From: [Mycobacterium] vasticus
GTDB taxonomy: Bacteria > Actinomycetota > Actinomycetes > Mycobacteriales > Mycobacteriaceae
Assembly (NCBI RefSeq): GCF_020181595.1
Contig: NZ_CP084028.1
Coordinates: 871,518-935,517 of the forward strand
Length of the DNA stretch: 64,000 bases
Reading direction: 5' to 3'
Part shown: positions 46,541-54,298 of the stretch, one piece after another
How the letters are laid out: every line of letters starts with the position of its first letter
How positions within the stretch are numbered: position 1 is the first letter of the stretch
Translations under genes and position numbers: made by a program
The notes under the pieces: model-generated
Seen by the model: the letters and a program-made list of their open reading frames with translations, nothing else
What the model was told of the DNA's origin: nothing
The model's database searches: none

Positions 46541-47917
46541 TCAGCCGAACAGGCTGCGCCAAACGCTGTGGGAAACATCGGCAATCTCTTCGCCCATCTT
46601 CTTGCCGATCTCGCTGCCGGCCAGGCCGCCGACCACCGCTCCGACGCCGGCGCCGATGACGGTCCCGGCCCCCGGGGCGATCATGGTCCCGATAAAGGCC
46701 CCCGCTTCGGCCCCGGTGCTGGCGCCCACCAGGCCGCCGCCGATATCTCCCGCGGTTTTGGCACCGACGTCGACCAGAGTGGTGCTCACGGCGGCACCGT
46801 TGTTCACGTCGTTGACGCCCTCCATGATCCCGTTGGCTACGGTCACGACGTTTCCTGCCATACCCAGGCGTTTGCCGAACTTCTCGACGGTCTCCAACGC
46901 AGTGCCCGTCGGGACGCCGCCGGGAATTGCGGAACTGGGCGACCCGCCCGGAACGAATCCCGGCATCCTCGCAACATTGGCTGGTATGTTCGCCCGTTCA
47001 CCGGCCGCGGCGAGGCCGTCGCCGGCGTTGCCCCACTTCCCGGTGATCTCTTTGGGCGGGGGCGGCGCAGGTTGCACCAGCGGTCCCCCGGCGGGGCCCA
47101 TCACCGGCGTGCCGGGCGGCACGGCGGGGTTGCCTGCGTCACCGACGGGCGGGGTGCCGTTGTGGTTGCCGCCTGCGCCGCCGTCAGCACCGGGAGCGTT
47201 ACCGGCTGGTGGAGTCCCGTTGGGGCCGGCACCCGGGGTGCTGTTGGGGGTGCCGGGGGCTGGACCGCCCTTGCCGCCGTCGGCTCCGGCGACCGGCTCC
47301 TTCTCGGCGTCGTAGGTGGAGATCTTGGGGGTGTAGCCGTCTTTGGTCCGCAGGTTGTTCAGGGACTGCTTCAGGGTCTTGGAGTAGTCGTTGCGGAAAT
47401 ACGTCTCGTTGTGCAGGGCCGTCTCGGTGTCGGCCTTGGCTGCCCGACGAACCTCTTCGATATCGGCGTCGCGATTGAGGCCCTGGCTCTCCAAGTCGAG
47501 GTAGTGGCCGATCAGATAGTCGGCGGTCTGCAGGTTGTCATTGAGTGACTGGATGTTGGCCTTCGAGGTTCCGCGGGCAACGGCGAGCGCGGCGGCGATG
47601 GTCTCCAGGTCGGCCGCGATCTGGCCGAGTTGCTCATTTGTGGCGTGCAGGCCGTCTTTGACCCGCTGCACCTCGGCGCCGTTGTTGATCGGCTGCTCGC
47701 CGTTCTCGCGGTTGTACTGCTGGAAATGCTGCTGGGCGGTGGCGAAGGTCTCCTCGGCCGAGGTGGCCGAACCGGCGGCCTGATGGAACGCCTGGGCCAG
47801 GAAGTTGATCTGGGTCGGGCTGCCGGACTGCAGGCTGTCGTCGATGGCCCACGGGTCGCCACCGGCCTGCGTGATCAGCTCGTCAACCTGCAGATGTTGC
47901 AGGGTGGGGCGGCTCAC
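46541..47917 (-). CDS. ESX-associated helical protein with C-terminal glycine zipper, putative secreted effector
   Basis: 458 residues from a GTG overlapping the DUF2563 stop. Residues 1-200 form a helical head (DPWAIDDSLQSGSPTQINFL, YNRENGEQPINNGAEVQRV). I recognise it as a recurring N-terminal domain of mycobacterial large proteins encoded beside WXG100-like genes. Residues 205-290 are a Pro/Gly/Asn-rich linker. Residues 350-458 hold a hydrophobic glycine-zipper region (GGGLVGASTGAEAGAFIG, VIGAGVGAVVGGLAG) able to insert in membranes, as in pore-forming toxins and some type VII effectors. No enzymatic motif is seen. Neighbours (WXG100-like gene before, membrane protein after) suggest a type VII effector and its immunity protein. 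Function is not shown. Confidence 0.75.
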   Translation of the reverse strand: MSRPTLQHLQVDELITQAGGDPWAIDDSLQSGSPTQINFLAQAFHQAAGSATSAEETFATAQQHFQQYNRENGEQPINNGAEVQRVKDGLHATNEQLGQIAADLETIAAALAVARGTSKANIQSLNDNLQTADYLIGHYLDLESQGLNRDADIEEVRRAAKADTETALHNETYFRNDYSKTLKQSLNNLRTKDGYTPKISTYDAEKEPVAGADGGKGGPAPGTPNSTPGAGPNGTPPAGNAPGADGGAGGNHNGTPPVGDAGNPAVPPGTPVMGPAGGPLVQPAPPPPKEITGKWGNAGDGLAAAGERANIPANVARMPGFVPGGSPSSAIPGGVPTGTALETVEKFGKRLGMAGNVVTVANGIMEGVNDVNNGAAVSTTLVDVGAKTAGDIGGGLVGASTGAEAGAFIGTMIAPGAGTVIGAGVGAVVGGLAGSEIGKKMGEEIADVSHSVWRSLFG

Positions 47918-48123
47918 TGCGCGGAGCCGGGCGCGATGTCTCGCAGCAACTTGGCGTTGTGGTCGTCCATGTTGGTGAACGTGGTGGCGGCGGTGCGCAC
48001 GTTGGTGGCGATGCCGGTGAGGTTCTCGTGGTGGCCGAGCCGTTGGGCGCCGTTATTGGCGTGGCCGCCGGCGTCGTCGGAGACGTTGGCGCCGGTGCGT
48101 AGTGCGTGAGGAACGACGTGCAT
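47914..48123 (-). CDS. DUF2563-family WXG100-like protein, internally deleted copy
   Basis: 69 residues from the ATG at 48123 with GGAAGG nine bases upstream. Residues 1-60 are identical to the full copy at 49019-49654, except that 35 residues (LAGVTAGMFGDF...DALAG) are missing, removed by an exact 105-base in-frame deletion between GGCCG repeats. The lost part covers the first helix and turn of the helical hairpin, so the product may no longer dimerise normally. The stop overlaps the glycine-zipper gene start (GTGA), so at minimum it still couples translation. It could be functional, or a decaying leader ORF. Confidence 0.65.
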   Translation of the reverse strand: MHVVPHALRTGANVSDDAGGHANNGAQRLGHHENLTGIATNVRTAATTFTNMDDHNAKLLRDIAPGSAQ

Positions 48124-48174
48124 GCTCTGGGGCCTTCCGCGCCTGGGTAGCTCCATGAAGGGTACCGAGCGACA

Positions 48175-48196
48175 CGGAGCCGTCAATTCACCTCTG
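48175..48196. repeat. 22-base remnant of the DUF1707 gene 3' end
   Basis: This stretch is identical to 49679-49700, which contains the last codons and stop of the DUF1707 gene. Its presence upstream of the deleted DUF2563 copy shows that a segment running from the DUF1707 3' end into DUF2563 was duplicated. The rest of the 161-base gap (48124-48284) shows nothing else recognisable. Confidence 0.6.
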
Positions 48197-48284
48197 CCGA
48201 CCTGCTGCCCCGGAGTTGCTGTACGCGATGCGGCTGCATCATCGTAATGGGACCCGGTGCTATTCGCGATAAATCATAGGGAGG

Positions 48285-49022
48285 TCATTTCACGCGGTCG
48301 GTGATGTTTTGTAGAATTCGATCCATGACCCGCTCGCTTTCGGGGAATCCTAATGCCGAGAGGTTGATTAACGCTGGACCTTTGACGTGGTACATGGCCC
48401 TTGAATCGTTGCCATAATTAAGCACCACGGTCGACTTGTCGGGTCGATCGACGACGAAGTCATAATACTTGGCGTGCAGGGCGGAGCATTCGATCAGTGC
48501 CGGGATGAGGCGTTCGAATGTGGCATTCGCCGTGTTTCTATCTGAGTAGATCCCGACGGCCTGGCCGACCATCAGCGGTTTGGGTGGTAGGGAAGCGGCG
48601 GCGCCGGTGGAGTCGGGCTGCATGGGTCCGGGTTCGTGTGCGGCGGGTATCGGATCATAGGCGAGCCCGTTGTAGACCGTCGATCGAAACTGAATCCAGT
48701 CGCTTCCGAATGCGACCTGCGGGTCGAAGACCCGACAGGGTCCTGGGGGCTCAGAGCTGGGGCGGTGAGGCTGATGATCATCGCCATTGGGATTCGACGT
48801 GAGGCCGTCGACGCCGGTTATCTGACGCACGGCATCGAGGCCGACCACCAGCGAATCGGCGGCGTCGACCGACCTGGATTGAGGCCCCGCCCGGTTGGCG
48901 CACTCCGGCTGGGCGCAGGCTGACGCAGCTACCACGACGCCGCAGATGATTGCGCCGAACTGGGCGACTTTAGTCACCGCGGCACGTATGGGCGACCGGT
49001 TTATATTCCTCTCTCCGATCAT
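48285..49022 (-). CDS. Lipoprotein with PknH-like extracellular sensor domain
   Basis: 245 residues. A basic N-terminus and hydrophobic segment end in VVVAASAC with Cys36 as the likely lipidated residue (a permissive lipobox). The exported part has the layout of the PknH-type sensor domain: LDAVRQITGVDGL, PPGPCRVFDP, FGSDWIQFRSTVYNG, and paired cysteines (EPPGPC and LIECSALHAKYY). Such lipoproteins are common in mycobacteria; ligand unknown. The start overlaps the DUF2563 stop (ATGA). Local GC is lower than the core genes (34 of 60 bases in line 48421). Confidence 0.75.
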   Translation of the reverse strand: MIGERNINRSPIRAAVTKVAQFGAIICGVVVAASACAQPECANRAGPQSRSVDAADSLVVGLDAVRQITGVDGLTSNPNGDDHQPHRPSSEPPGPCRVFDPQVAFGSDWIQFRSTVYNGLAYDPIPAAHEPGPMQPDSTGAAASLPPKPLMVGQAVGIYSDRNTANATFERLIPALIECSALHAKYYDFVVDRPDKSTVVLNYGNDSRAMYHVKGPALINLSALGFPESERVMDRILQNITDRVK

Positions 49023-49654
49023 CGGTGGGGCGCGGATGTTGGTTGCCCGGGTGGTGGGGCGGGAGGCAGGAATGTTACTGGCATATTGTACTGCTTGTAT
49101 CCTGCCACGATGCCCGCCAAATCCCCTTGGAGTTGTACGAACTCGGCATACCGCTCAAGATACTCGGCCTGATTCAGCGGTGCCGGTTTGTTGCTGTAAC
49201 TGGCTAAATCGGTCCCATATGTGACCAGTTGTGTATTGAGGTCGGCAACCGCCAGATGTCTCGGGCCTCCGGGCGGATAGGGATTTGTCGGCACCGTAAC
49301 GTATGGATTCAACGGTACCGGGGGCGGTCGACGGGGAGAAAGCGGAACTGGTCGCCGCAGTCCGGCGCCCAGCAACTTGGCGTTGTGGTCGTCCATGTTG
49401 GTGAACGTGGTGGCGGCGGTGCGCACGTTGGTGGCGATGCCGGTGAGGTTCTCGTGGTGGCCGGCGAGGGCGTCGCGGTGGTCGTCCTTGGCGCTGCCCA
49501 GTGCGGTGTGGAAGCTGTGCGCGTCGTCGAAGTCACCGAACATGCCCGCGGTGACGCCGGCCAGGCCGAGCCGTTGGGCGCCGTTATTGGCGTGGCCGCC
49601 GGCGTCGTCGGAGACGTTGGCGCCGGTGCGTAGTGCGTGAGGAACGACGTGCAT
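49019..49654 (-). CDS. DUF2563-family WXG100-like protein, full-length copy
   Basis: 211 residues from the ATG at 49654. Residues 1-95 form the ESX-type helical hairpin region: MHVVPHALRTGANVSDDAGG, GMFGDFDDAHSFHTALGSA, HHENLTGIATNV, FTNMDDHNAKLL. Residues 96-211 are an extension with proline-rich patches (RRPPPVPLNPYV, PTNPYPPGGP) and a helical segment near LAGIVAGYKQYN. Such proteins are probable type VII secretion substrates or partners. It lies 32 bases after the DUF1707 gene and is coupled to the lipoprotein gene. No WXG motif is obvious; the FGDF turn may substitute. Confidence 0.75.
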   Translation of the reverse strand: MHVVPHALRTGANVSDDAGGHANNGAQRLGLAGVTAGMFGDFDDAHSFHTALGSAKDDHRDALAGHHENLTGIATNVRTAATTFTNMDDHNAKLLGAGLRRPVPLSPRRPPPVPLNPYVTVPTNPYPPGGPRHLAVADLNTQLVTYGTDLASYSNKPAPLNQAEYLERYAEFVQLQGDLAGIVAGYKQYNMPVTFLPPAPPPGQPTSAPHR

Positions 49655-49686
49655 GGTCAGAGAGCCTACCGGCCGACGCGGAGCCG

Positions 49687-50292
49687 TCAATTCACCTCTG
49701 ACCTGCGGTGTTTACGACGCTTGCGCTTGATCCCGACCCCGCCCCACAGCGCGAAGCCGCCGATCTTGACCGTCGGGGCGCCCGGTGCGCCGGAGCCGTC
49801 GACCTGGTGGTCGAAACCCCCCATCACCCCGTGGCCCCGGATGTCGACGTTGACCTCGGGCGGCAGCAGGATGGTCTGCCCGCCCATGATCGAGTAGGCG
49901 TTGATCTCGACGTCCGGCGAGGTGAAGTCCGCATACCGCAGGTCGACGACCCCGCCGCCCCAAAACGAGAACGTGGTGAGTCGCTTGGGCACGTTCCACC
50001 GGCCACGACGCTCGAAGGCGCTCAGGATGGCCAGCAGCACAGTCGACGGCGCGGGCTTGCAGTCACCGCCGCGGCACACCGACGAGCCCGGCAGGTCGGC
50101 GCGCAGCCCGTCGAGCTCGTCGTAGGTCTGCGCGGCATACACCTTGGCCAGGCGGCGCTCGTACTCGTTCATCGGCAGCTGACCCTGCGCGACGGCGTCG
50201 CCGAGCAGCTGCGCCAGCTGAATCCGGTCGGCGTCATTGACGCGCGACACGGTGCTGGCGGCGTTGTGATTGCGCCGGGTTATGTGTCCCAT
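49687..50292 (-). CDS. DUF1707 protein with LiaF-like C-terminal domain (Rv0966c-like)
   Basis: 201 residues. DUF1707 occupies the first part (RVNDADRIQLAQLLGDAVAQGQLPMNEYERRLAKVYAAQTYDELDGLRADLP). The second half is a beta-rich domain (FSFWGGGVVDLR, INAYSIMGGQTILLPP, VKIGGFALWGGVGIK) like the cell-wall stress protein LiaF C-terminus. Synteny matches Rv0966c. It may have roles in envelope-stress sensing; no membrane segment is visible. The last codons and stop are duplicated at 48175-48196. Confidence 0.85.
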   Translation of the reverse strand: MGHITRRNHNAASTVSRVNDADRIQLAQLLGDAVAQGQLPMNEYERRLAKVYAAQTYDELDGLRADLPGSSVCRGGDCKPAPSTVLLAILSAFERRGRWNVPKRLTTFSFWGGGVVDLRYADFTSPDVEINAYSIMGGQTILLPPEVNVDIRGHGVMGGFDHQVDGSGAPGAPTVKIGGFALWGGVGIKRKRRKHRRSEVN

Positions 50293-50356
50293 CGGGTAGA
50301 GAGCCTACGACGAAGCGCAGCGCCGCACTAAAGGGTTGCCCAAAAAGCCACCGGGC

Positions 50357-51145
50357 TCAGCCGGCCCAGCTGGGTGGACGCTTCTGCAGAAAGGCCAGCA
50401 TCCCCTCGCGGGCCTCCTCGGAGACGAACATCCCCGCCGAGGCGACACTGAGCCGCTCGGCGTCCCGGTCGAATCCGGCCAGCACCGCGGCGGTGGTCAG
50501 CGCCTTGGAGGCCGCCAGTCCCTGCGGGGAACCGAGCCGCAGGTCGGCGACCAGGCCGGCGACGGCAGCGTCGATGTCCTCGGCCGCCAGCGTGATGAGC
50601 CCGATCGCGGCGGCCTCGGCGGCGCCGAACTTCTCCCCGGTCAGGTAGTAGCGGGCGGCTGCCCGCGGGGTCAGCTTGGGCAGCAGCGTCAGCGAGATGA
50701 TCGACGGGGCCACCCCGATCCGTGCCTCGGTCAGGGCGAACGTGCTGGCCGGCCCGGCGACCGCCAGGTCGCACGCACCGACCAGCCCCATGCCGCCGGC
50801 CCGCACGTGGCCGTCGACCGCGGCGATCACCGGGCGCGGCGACTCCACAATCGCCCGCATCAGCGCTGCCATCTCGCGGGCCCGGTCGGCGGCCAGGTCG
50901 CCAGGGCTGGCATCGGGCGCTCCGGAGGCCTCGCTCAGATCCGCACCGGCGCAGAACGTGTTCCCGGTGTGGCCGAGCACCACCACCCGCACGTTCGGGT
51001 CGGCGGCGGCGTCGCGCAGCCCGGCGTGCAGCTGCGCGACCAACCTTGACGACAGTGCGTTGCGGTTGTGCGGCGAGTCCAGGGTCAGCCGGGCCGACCC
51101 GTCGCCGGTCTCCTCGGGACCGGTGTAGCGGACCAGGACGTCCAT
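50357..51145 (-). CDS. echA7: Enoyl-CoA hydratase (echA7-like)
   Basis: 262 residues of the crotonase fold: LDSPHNRNALSSRL, FCAGADLSE (oxyanion hole), VDGHVRAGGMGLVGACDLAVAG, and FALTEARIGVAPSII with the catalytic Glu position. It should hydrate an unsaturated acyl-CoA. The start overlaps the upstream fadE12 stop by one base. It is the last gene of a six-gene acyl-CoA degradation operon. By analogy with Atu/Liu clusters it would hydrate a branched glutaconyl-type CoA; that is inference. Confidence 0.9.
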   Translation of the reverse strand: MDVLVRYTGPEETGDGSARLTLDSPHNRNALSSRLVAQLHAGLRDAAADPNVRVVVLGHTGNTFCAGADLSEASGAPDASPGDLAADRAREMAALMRAIVESPRPVIAAVDGHVRAGGMGLVGACDLAVAGPASTFALTEARIGVAPSIISLTLLPKLTPRAAARYYLTGEKFGAAEAAAIGLITLAAEDIDAAVAGLVADLRLGSPQGLAASKALTTAAVLAGFDRDAERLSVASAGMFVSEEAREGMLAFLQKRPPSWAG

Positions 51146-52323
51146 CAGTAGGACCGGGGCAGACCCAGCGACGTCTGCGCGACGAAGTTCAGGATCATCT
51201 CCCGGCTCACCGGCGCGATCCGGGCCAGCCGCGACACCGTGACCGCCGCGGCGATGCCGTACTCCTTGGTCAGACCGTTGCCGCCCAGGGACTGCACCGC
51301 CTGGTCGACCGCCCGCGTCGAGGCCTCACCGGCCGCGTACTTGGCCATGTTGGCCGCCTCGGCGGCGCCGAAGTCGTCGCCGGCGTCGTACAGGGTCGCC
51401 GCCTTCTGCATCATCAGCTTGGACAGCTGGATCTCGATGTGGTTCTGCGCCAACGGATGTGACAGGCCCTGGTGCGATCCGATCGGGGTCTTCCAGACCT
51501 GCCGGGTGGTGACGTAGTCCACGGCCTTGCCGATTGCGAAGCGGCCCATGCCCACCGCGCTGGCCGCGCCCATGATGCGCTCCGGGTTCAGCCCGGCGAA
51601 CAGCTGCGCGATGGCGGCGTCCTCGGAGCCGACCAGAGCGTCGGCCGGCAGCCGCACGTCATCGAGGAACACCTGGAACTGGCGCTCCGGGCTGACCAAC
51701 TCCATCTCGATGGGCGTGTAGCTCAATCCGGGGGTGTCGGTGGGCACCACGAACAGCGCCGGCCGCAGGTTGCCGGTCTTGGCGTCTTCGCTGCGTCCGA
51801 CCACCAGCATCGCCTGTGCCTGGTCGACGCCGGAGATGAAGGTTTTCTGGCCCTTGAGGATCCAGTCCGACCCGTCGCGGCGCGCGGTGGTGGTGATCTT
51901 GTGCGAGTTGGATCCGGCGTCGGGTTCGGTGATGGCGAACGCCATGGTCAGCGACCCGTCGGCGATGCCGGGGATCCAGCGCTTCTTCTGCTCGTCGGTG
52001 CCGAACTTGGAGATGATGGTGCCGTTGATGGCCGGTGAGACCACCATCATCAGCAGCGCGCAGCCGTTCGCCGACATCTCCTCCATGACCAGCGACAGTT
52101 CGTACATGCCGGCGCCGCCGCCGCCGTACTCCTCGGGCAGGTTGACGCCGATGAAGCCGAGTTTGCCTGCCTCGTTCCACAATTCGTCGGTGTGCTGACC
52201 GGCGCGGGCCTTCTCCAGGTAGTAGTCCTGGCCGTAGTTCTTGGCCATCGCCGCGACGGCCTCGCGTAGCGCGCGGCGTTCGTCACTCTCGATGAAGCTG
52301 GTGTCGCTCGTCGAATCAGTCAC
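51145..52323 (-). CDS. fadE12: Acyl-CoA dehydrogenase (fadE12-like)
   Basis: 392 residues from a GTG overlapping the accA2 stop. FAD-dependent dehydrogenase fold: FAITEPDAGSNSHKITTTARRDGS, DWILKGQKTFISG, and the C-terminal GGNGLTKEYGIAAAVTVSRLARI. The family catalytic Glu is usually located near TKEYG. It introduces the alpha-beta double bond in an acyl-CoA. Second dehydrogenase of the operon, with fadE13. Confidence 0.92.
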   Translation of the reverse strand: MTDSTSDTSFIESDERRALREAVAAMAKNYGQDYYLEKARAGQHTDELWNEAGKLGFIGVNLPEEYGGGGAGMYELSLVMEEMSANGCALLMMVVSPAINGTIISKFGTDEQKKRWIPGIADGSLTMAFAITEPDAGSNSHKITTTARRDGSDWILKGQKTFISGVDQAQAMLVVGRSEDAKTGNLRPALFVVPTDTPGLSYTPIEMELVSPERQFQVFLDDVRLPADALVGSEDAAIAQLFAGLNPERIMGAASAVGMGRFAIGKAVDYVTTRQVWKTPIGSHQGLSHPLAQNHIEIQLSKLMMQKAATLYDAGDDFGAAEAANMAKYAAGEASTRAVDQAVQSLGGNGLTKEYGIAAAVTVSRLARIAPVSREMILNFVAQTSLGLPRSY

Positions 52324-54290
52324 TGTGAATCTCCTTCGGGTTGTTCTACGCGGGCCAGTACGGCACCGACTTCGACCTGATCGCCGGGTTTGACGTCGAG
52401 TTGGGTGAGCACTCCGTCGGCCGGCGCGGTGATGGTGTGCTCCATCTTCATGGCTTCCAGCCAGATCAGCGGTTGGCCGCTGGTCACCTGGTCGCCGACG
52501 GCAGCGCCCAGCCGGATCACGTTGCCGGGCATGGGCGCCAGCAGTGATCCCTGCTCGACGGCCGAGTCCGGGTCTCCGAAGCGCGGCTGCGCCACCAGGT
52601 GCACCGGTCCGGCGGGGGAGTCGACGTAGATGTCGGTTCCGTAGCGGGTGACGGTGAAGGTGCGCGCCACCCCGGTCGCATCCGCCAGCACCACCTGGTC
52701 CGGGGAGGACGAGACCAGGCTGACGTCGTCGTTGACGGTCAATCCGGTTCGGCTGAAACGATATTCGACCCGATGCTCGGCGCCGTCGTCGTCGGTGTAG
52801 GTCTTGGCCTGGAATCCCGACGCCAGGTTGCGCCAGCCGCCGGGAATGGAGCCGAATGCCTGTGCGCTGGCGCGGTTCTGCGCCGCGTCGGCCAGCGCGG
52901 CCGCCACCGCCGATGCCCGGACGGTCGCGGCGTCGGCCAGCGGCGCGGACAGTTCAGTCAGGCCGTGCGTGTCGAAGAACGCCGTGTCGGTGTCACCGGC
53001 AAGGAAAGCCGGGTGCCGCAGCACGTTGACCAGCAGGTCGCGGTTGGTGCGCAGGCCGTGCAGGCTGGCGCGGGTCAACGCAGCGGCCAGCACGGCGGCC
53101 GCCTGCCGGCGGGTGGGCGCATAGCTGATGACCTTGGCCAGCATCGGGTCGTAGTGGATCGACACCGCCGAGCCGTCCTCGATGCCGGAGTCCAGTCGGA
53201 CCCCGGTGTGCCGGCACAGGGTGTGGAACCGCGCGGACACTCCGGGGATGTCGATGGCGTGCACCAGGCCGGCCTGCGGCTGCCATCCCCGCGCCGGGTC
53301 CTCGGCATACAGTCGCGCCTCGATCGAGTGGCCTTGGGCCGGAGGCGGTTCGGGGTCCAGACGCGCGCCGTCGGCGACCGCCAGCTGCAGTTCGACCAGA
53401 TCGCAGCCGGTGGTCTCCTCGGTGACCGGGTGCTCGACCTGCAGCCGGGTGTTCATCTCCAGGAAGTAGAACGCACCGTGTTCGTCGGCGAGGAATTCCA
53501 CGGTGCCCGCGCCGGTGTAGCCGATCGCGCCGGCCGCCAGCCGGGCGGCCTCGAACAACTTCTCGCGCATGCCGGGGGTGCGTTCGACCAGCGGCGAGGG
53601 GGCTTCCTCGATGACCTTCTGGTGGCGGCGCTGAATGGAGCACTCCCGCTCGCCGACCGCCCACACCGTGCCGTGCGCATCGGCCATCACCTGCACCTCG
53701 ATGTGGCGGCCGGTCGGCAGGTAGCGCTCGCAGAACACCGTCGGATCGCCGAAGGCCGAAGCGGCTTCGCGCTGTGCGGCCGCGACCTCGTCGGCCAGCG
53801 CCGACAGTTCGGTGACCACCCGCATACCGCGGCCGCCGCCGCCGGCCGAGGCCTTGACCAGCACCGGCAGCTGGGCAGCGGTGACGCCTGCCGGGTCGAG
53901 TTCCTCCAGCACCGGCACGCCCGCGGCGGCCATCATCTTCTTGGACTCGATCTTGGAGCCCATCGAAGTCACCGCTGCCACCGGCGGCCCGATCCAGGTC
54001 AGCCCGGCAGCTTGGACGGCGGCGGCGAATTCGGCGTTCTCGGAGAGGAATCCGTAACCGGGATGGATGGCGTCGGCGCCGGCGGCGTGCGCCGCAGCGA
54101 TGATCGCCTCCGCCGACAGGTAGCTGGTGGTCTCCGGCAGGCGCACCTTCGCATCGGCCTCGGCGACGTGTGGCATGCCGGCATCGGGATCGGTGTAGAC
54201 CGCGACGGTGCCCAGACCCAGCCGGCGGCAGGTGGTGAAGACCCGCCGGGCGATCTCGCCGCGGTTGGCCACCAGAACGTTGCTGATCAT
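52320..54290 (-). CDS. accA2: Acyl-CoA carboxylase alpha subunit (biotin carboxylase + BCCP)
   Basis: 656 residues from the ATG at 54290 with GAGGA upstream. Residues 1-450 are a biotin carboxylase: ISNVLVANRGEIARRVF, ATP-grasp loop VKASAGGGGRGMR, and FLEMNTRLQVEHPVTEE. A linker region follows, and the C-terminal biotin carrier domain has EAMKMEH with biotinyl-Lys615. With AccD2 it carboxylates an acyl-CoA. The carboxylated substrate is not known in mycobacteria. Its stop overlaps the fadE12 start by four bases. The BT linker length is normal for 3-methylcrotonyl/geranyl-type alpha subunits. Confidence 0.94.
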   Translation of the reverse strand: MISNVLVANRGEIARRVFTTCRRLGLGTVAVYTDPDAGMPHVAEADAKVRLPETTSYLSAEAIIAAAHAAGADAIHPGYGFLSENAEFAAAVQAAGLTWIGPPVAAVTSMGSKIESKKMMAAAGVPVLEELDPAGVTAAQLPVLVKASAGGGGRGMRVVTELSALADEVAAAQREAASAFGDPTVFCERYLPTGRHIEVQVMADAHGTVWAVGERECSIQRRHQKVIEEAPSPLVERTPGMREKLFEAARLAAGAIGYTGAGTVEFLADEHGAFYFLEMNTRLQVEHPVTEETTGCDLVELQLAVADGARLDPEPPPAQGHSIEARLYAEDPARGWQPQAGLVHAIDIPGVSARFHTLCRHTGVRLDSGIEDGSAVSIHYDPMLAKVISYAPTRRQAAAVLAAALTRASLHGLRTNRDLLVNVLRHPAFLAGDTDTAFFDTHGLTELSAPLADAATVRASAVAAALADAAQNRASAQAFGSIPGGWRNLASGFQAKTYTDDDGAEHRVEYRFSRTGLTVNDDVSLVSSSPDQVVLADATGVARTFTVTRYGTDIYVDSPAGPVHLVAQPRFGDPDSAVEQGSLLAPMPGNVIRLGAAVGDQVTSGQPLIWLEAMKMEHTITAPADGVLTQLDVKPGDQVEVGAVLARVEQPEGDSQ

Positions 54291-54298
54291 GGGAGTCC

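Noticed and set aside
48285..49022. The lipoprotein as a fragment of a PknH-type kinase
   Set aside because: It has its own signal and lipidation site and no kinase domain; stand-alone sensor-domain lipoproteins are common in mycobacteria.
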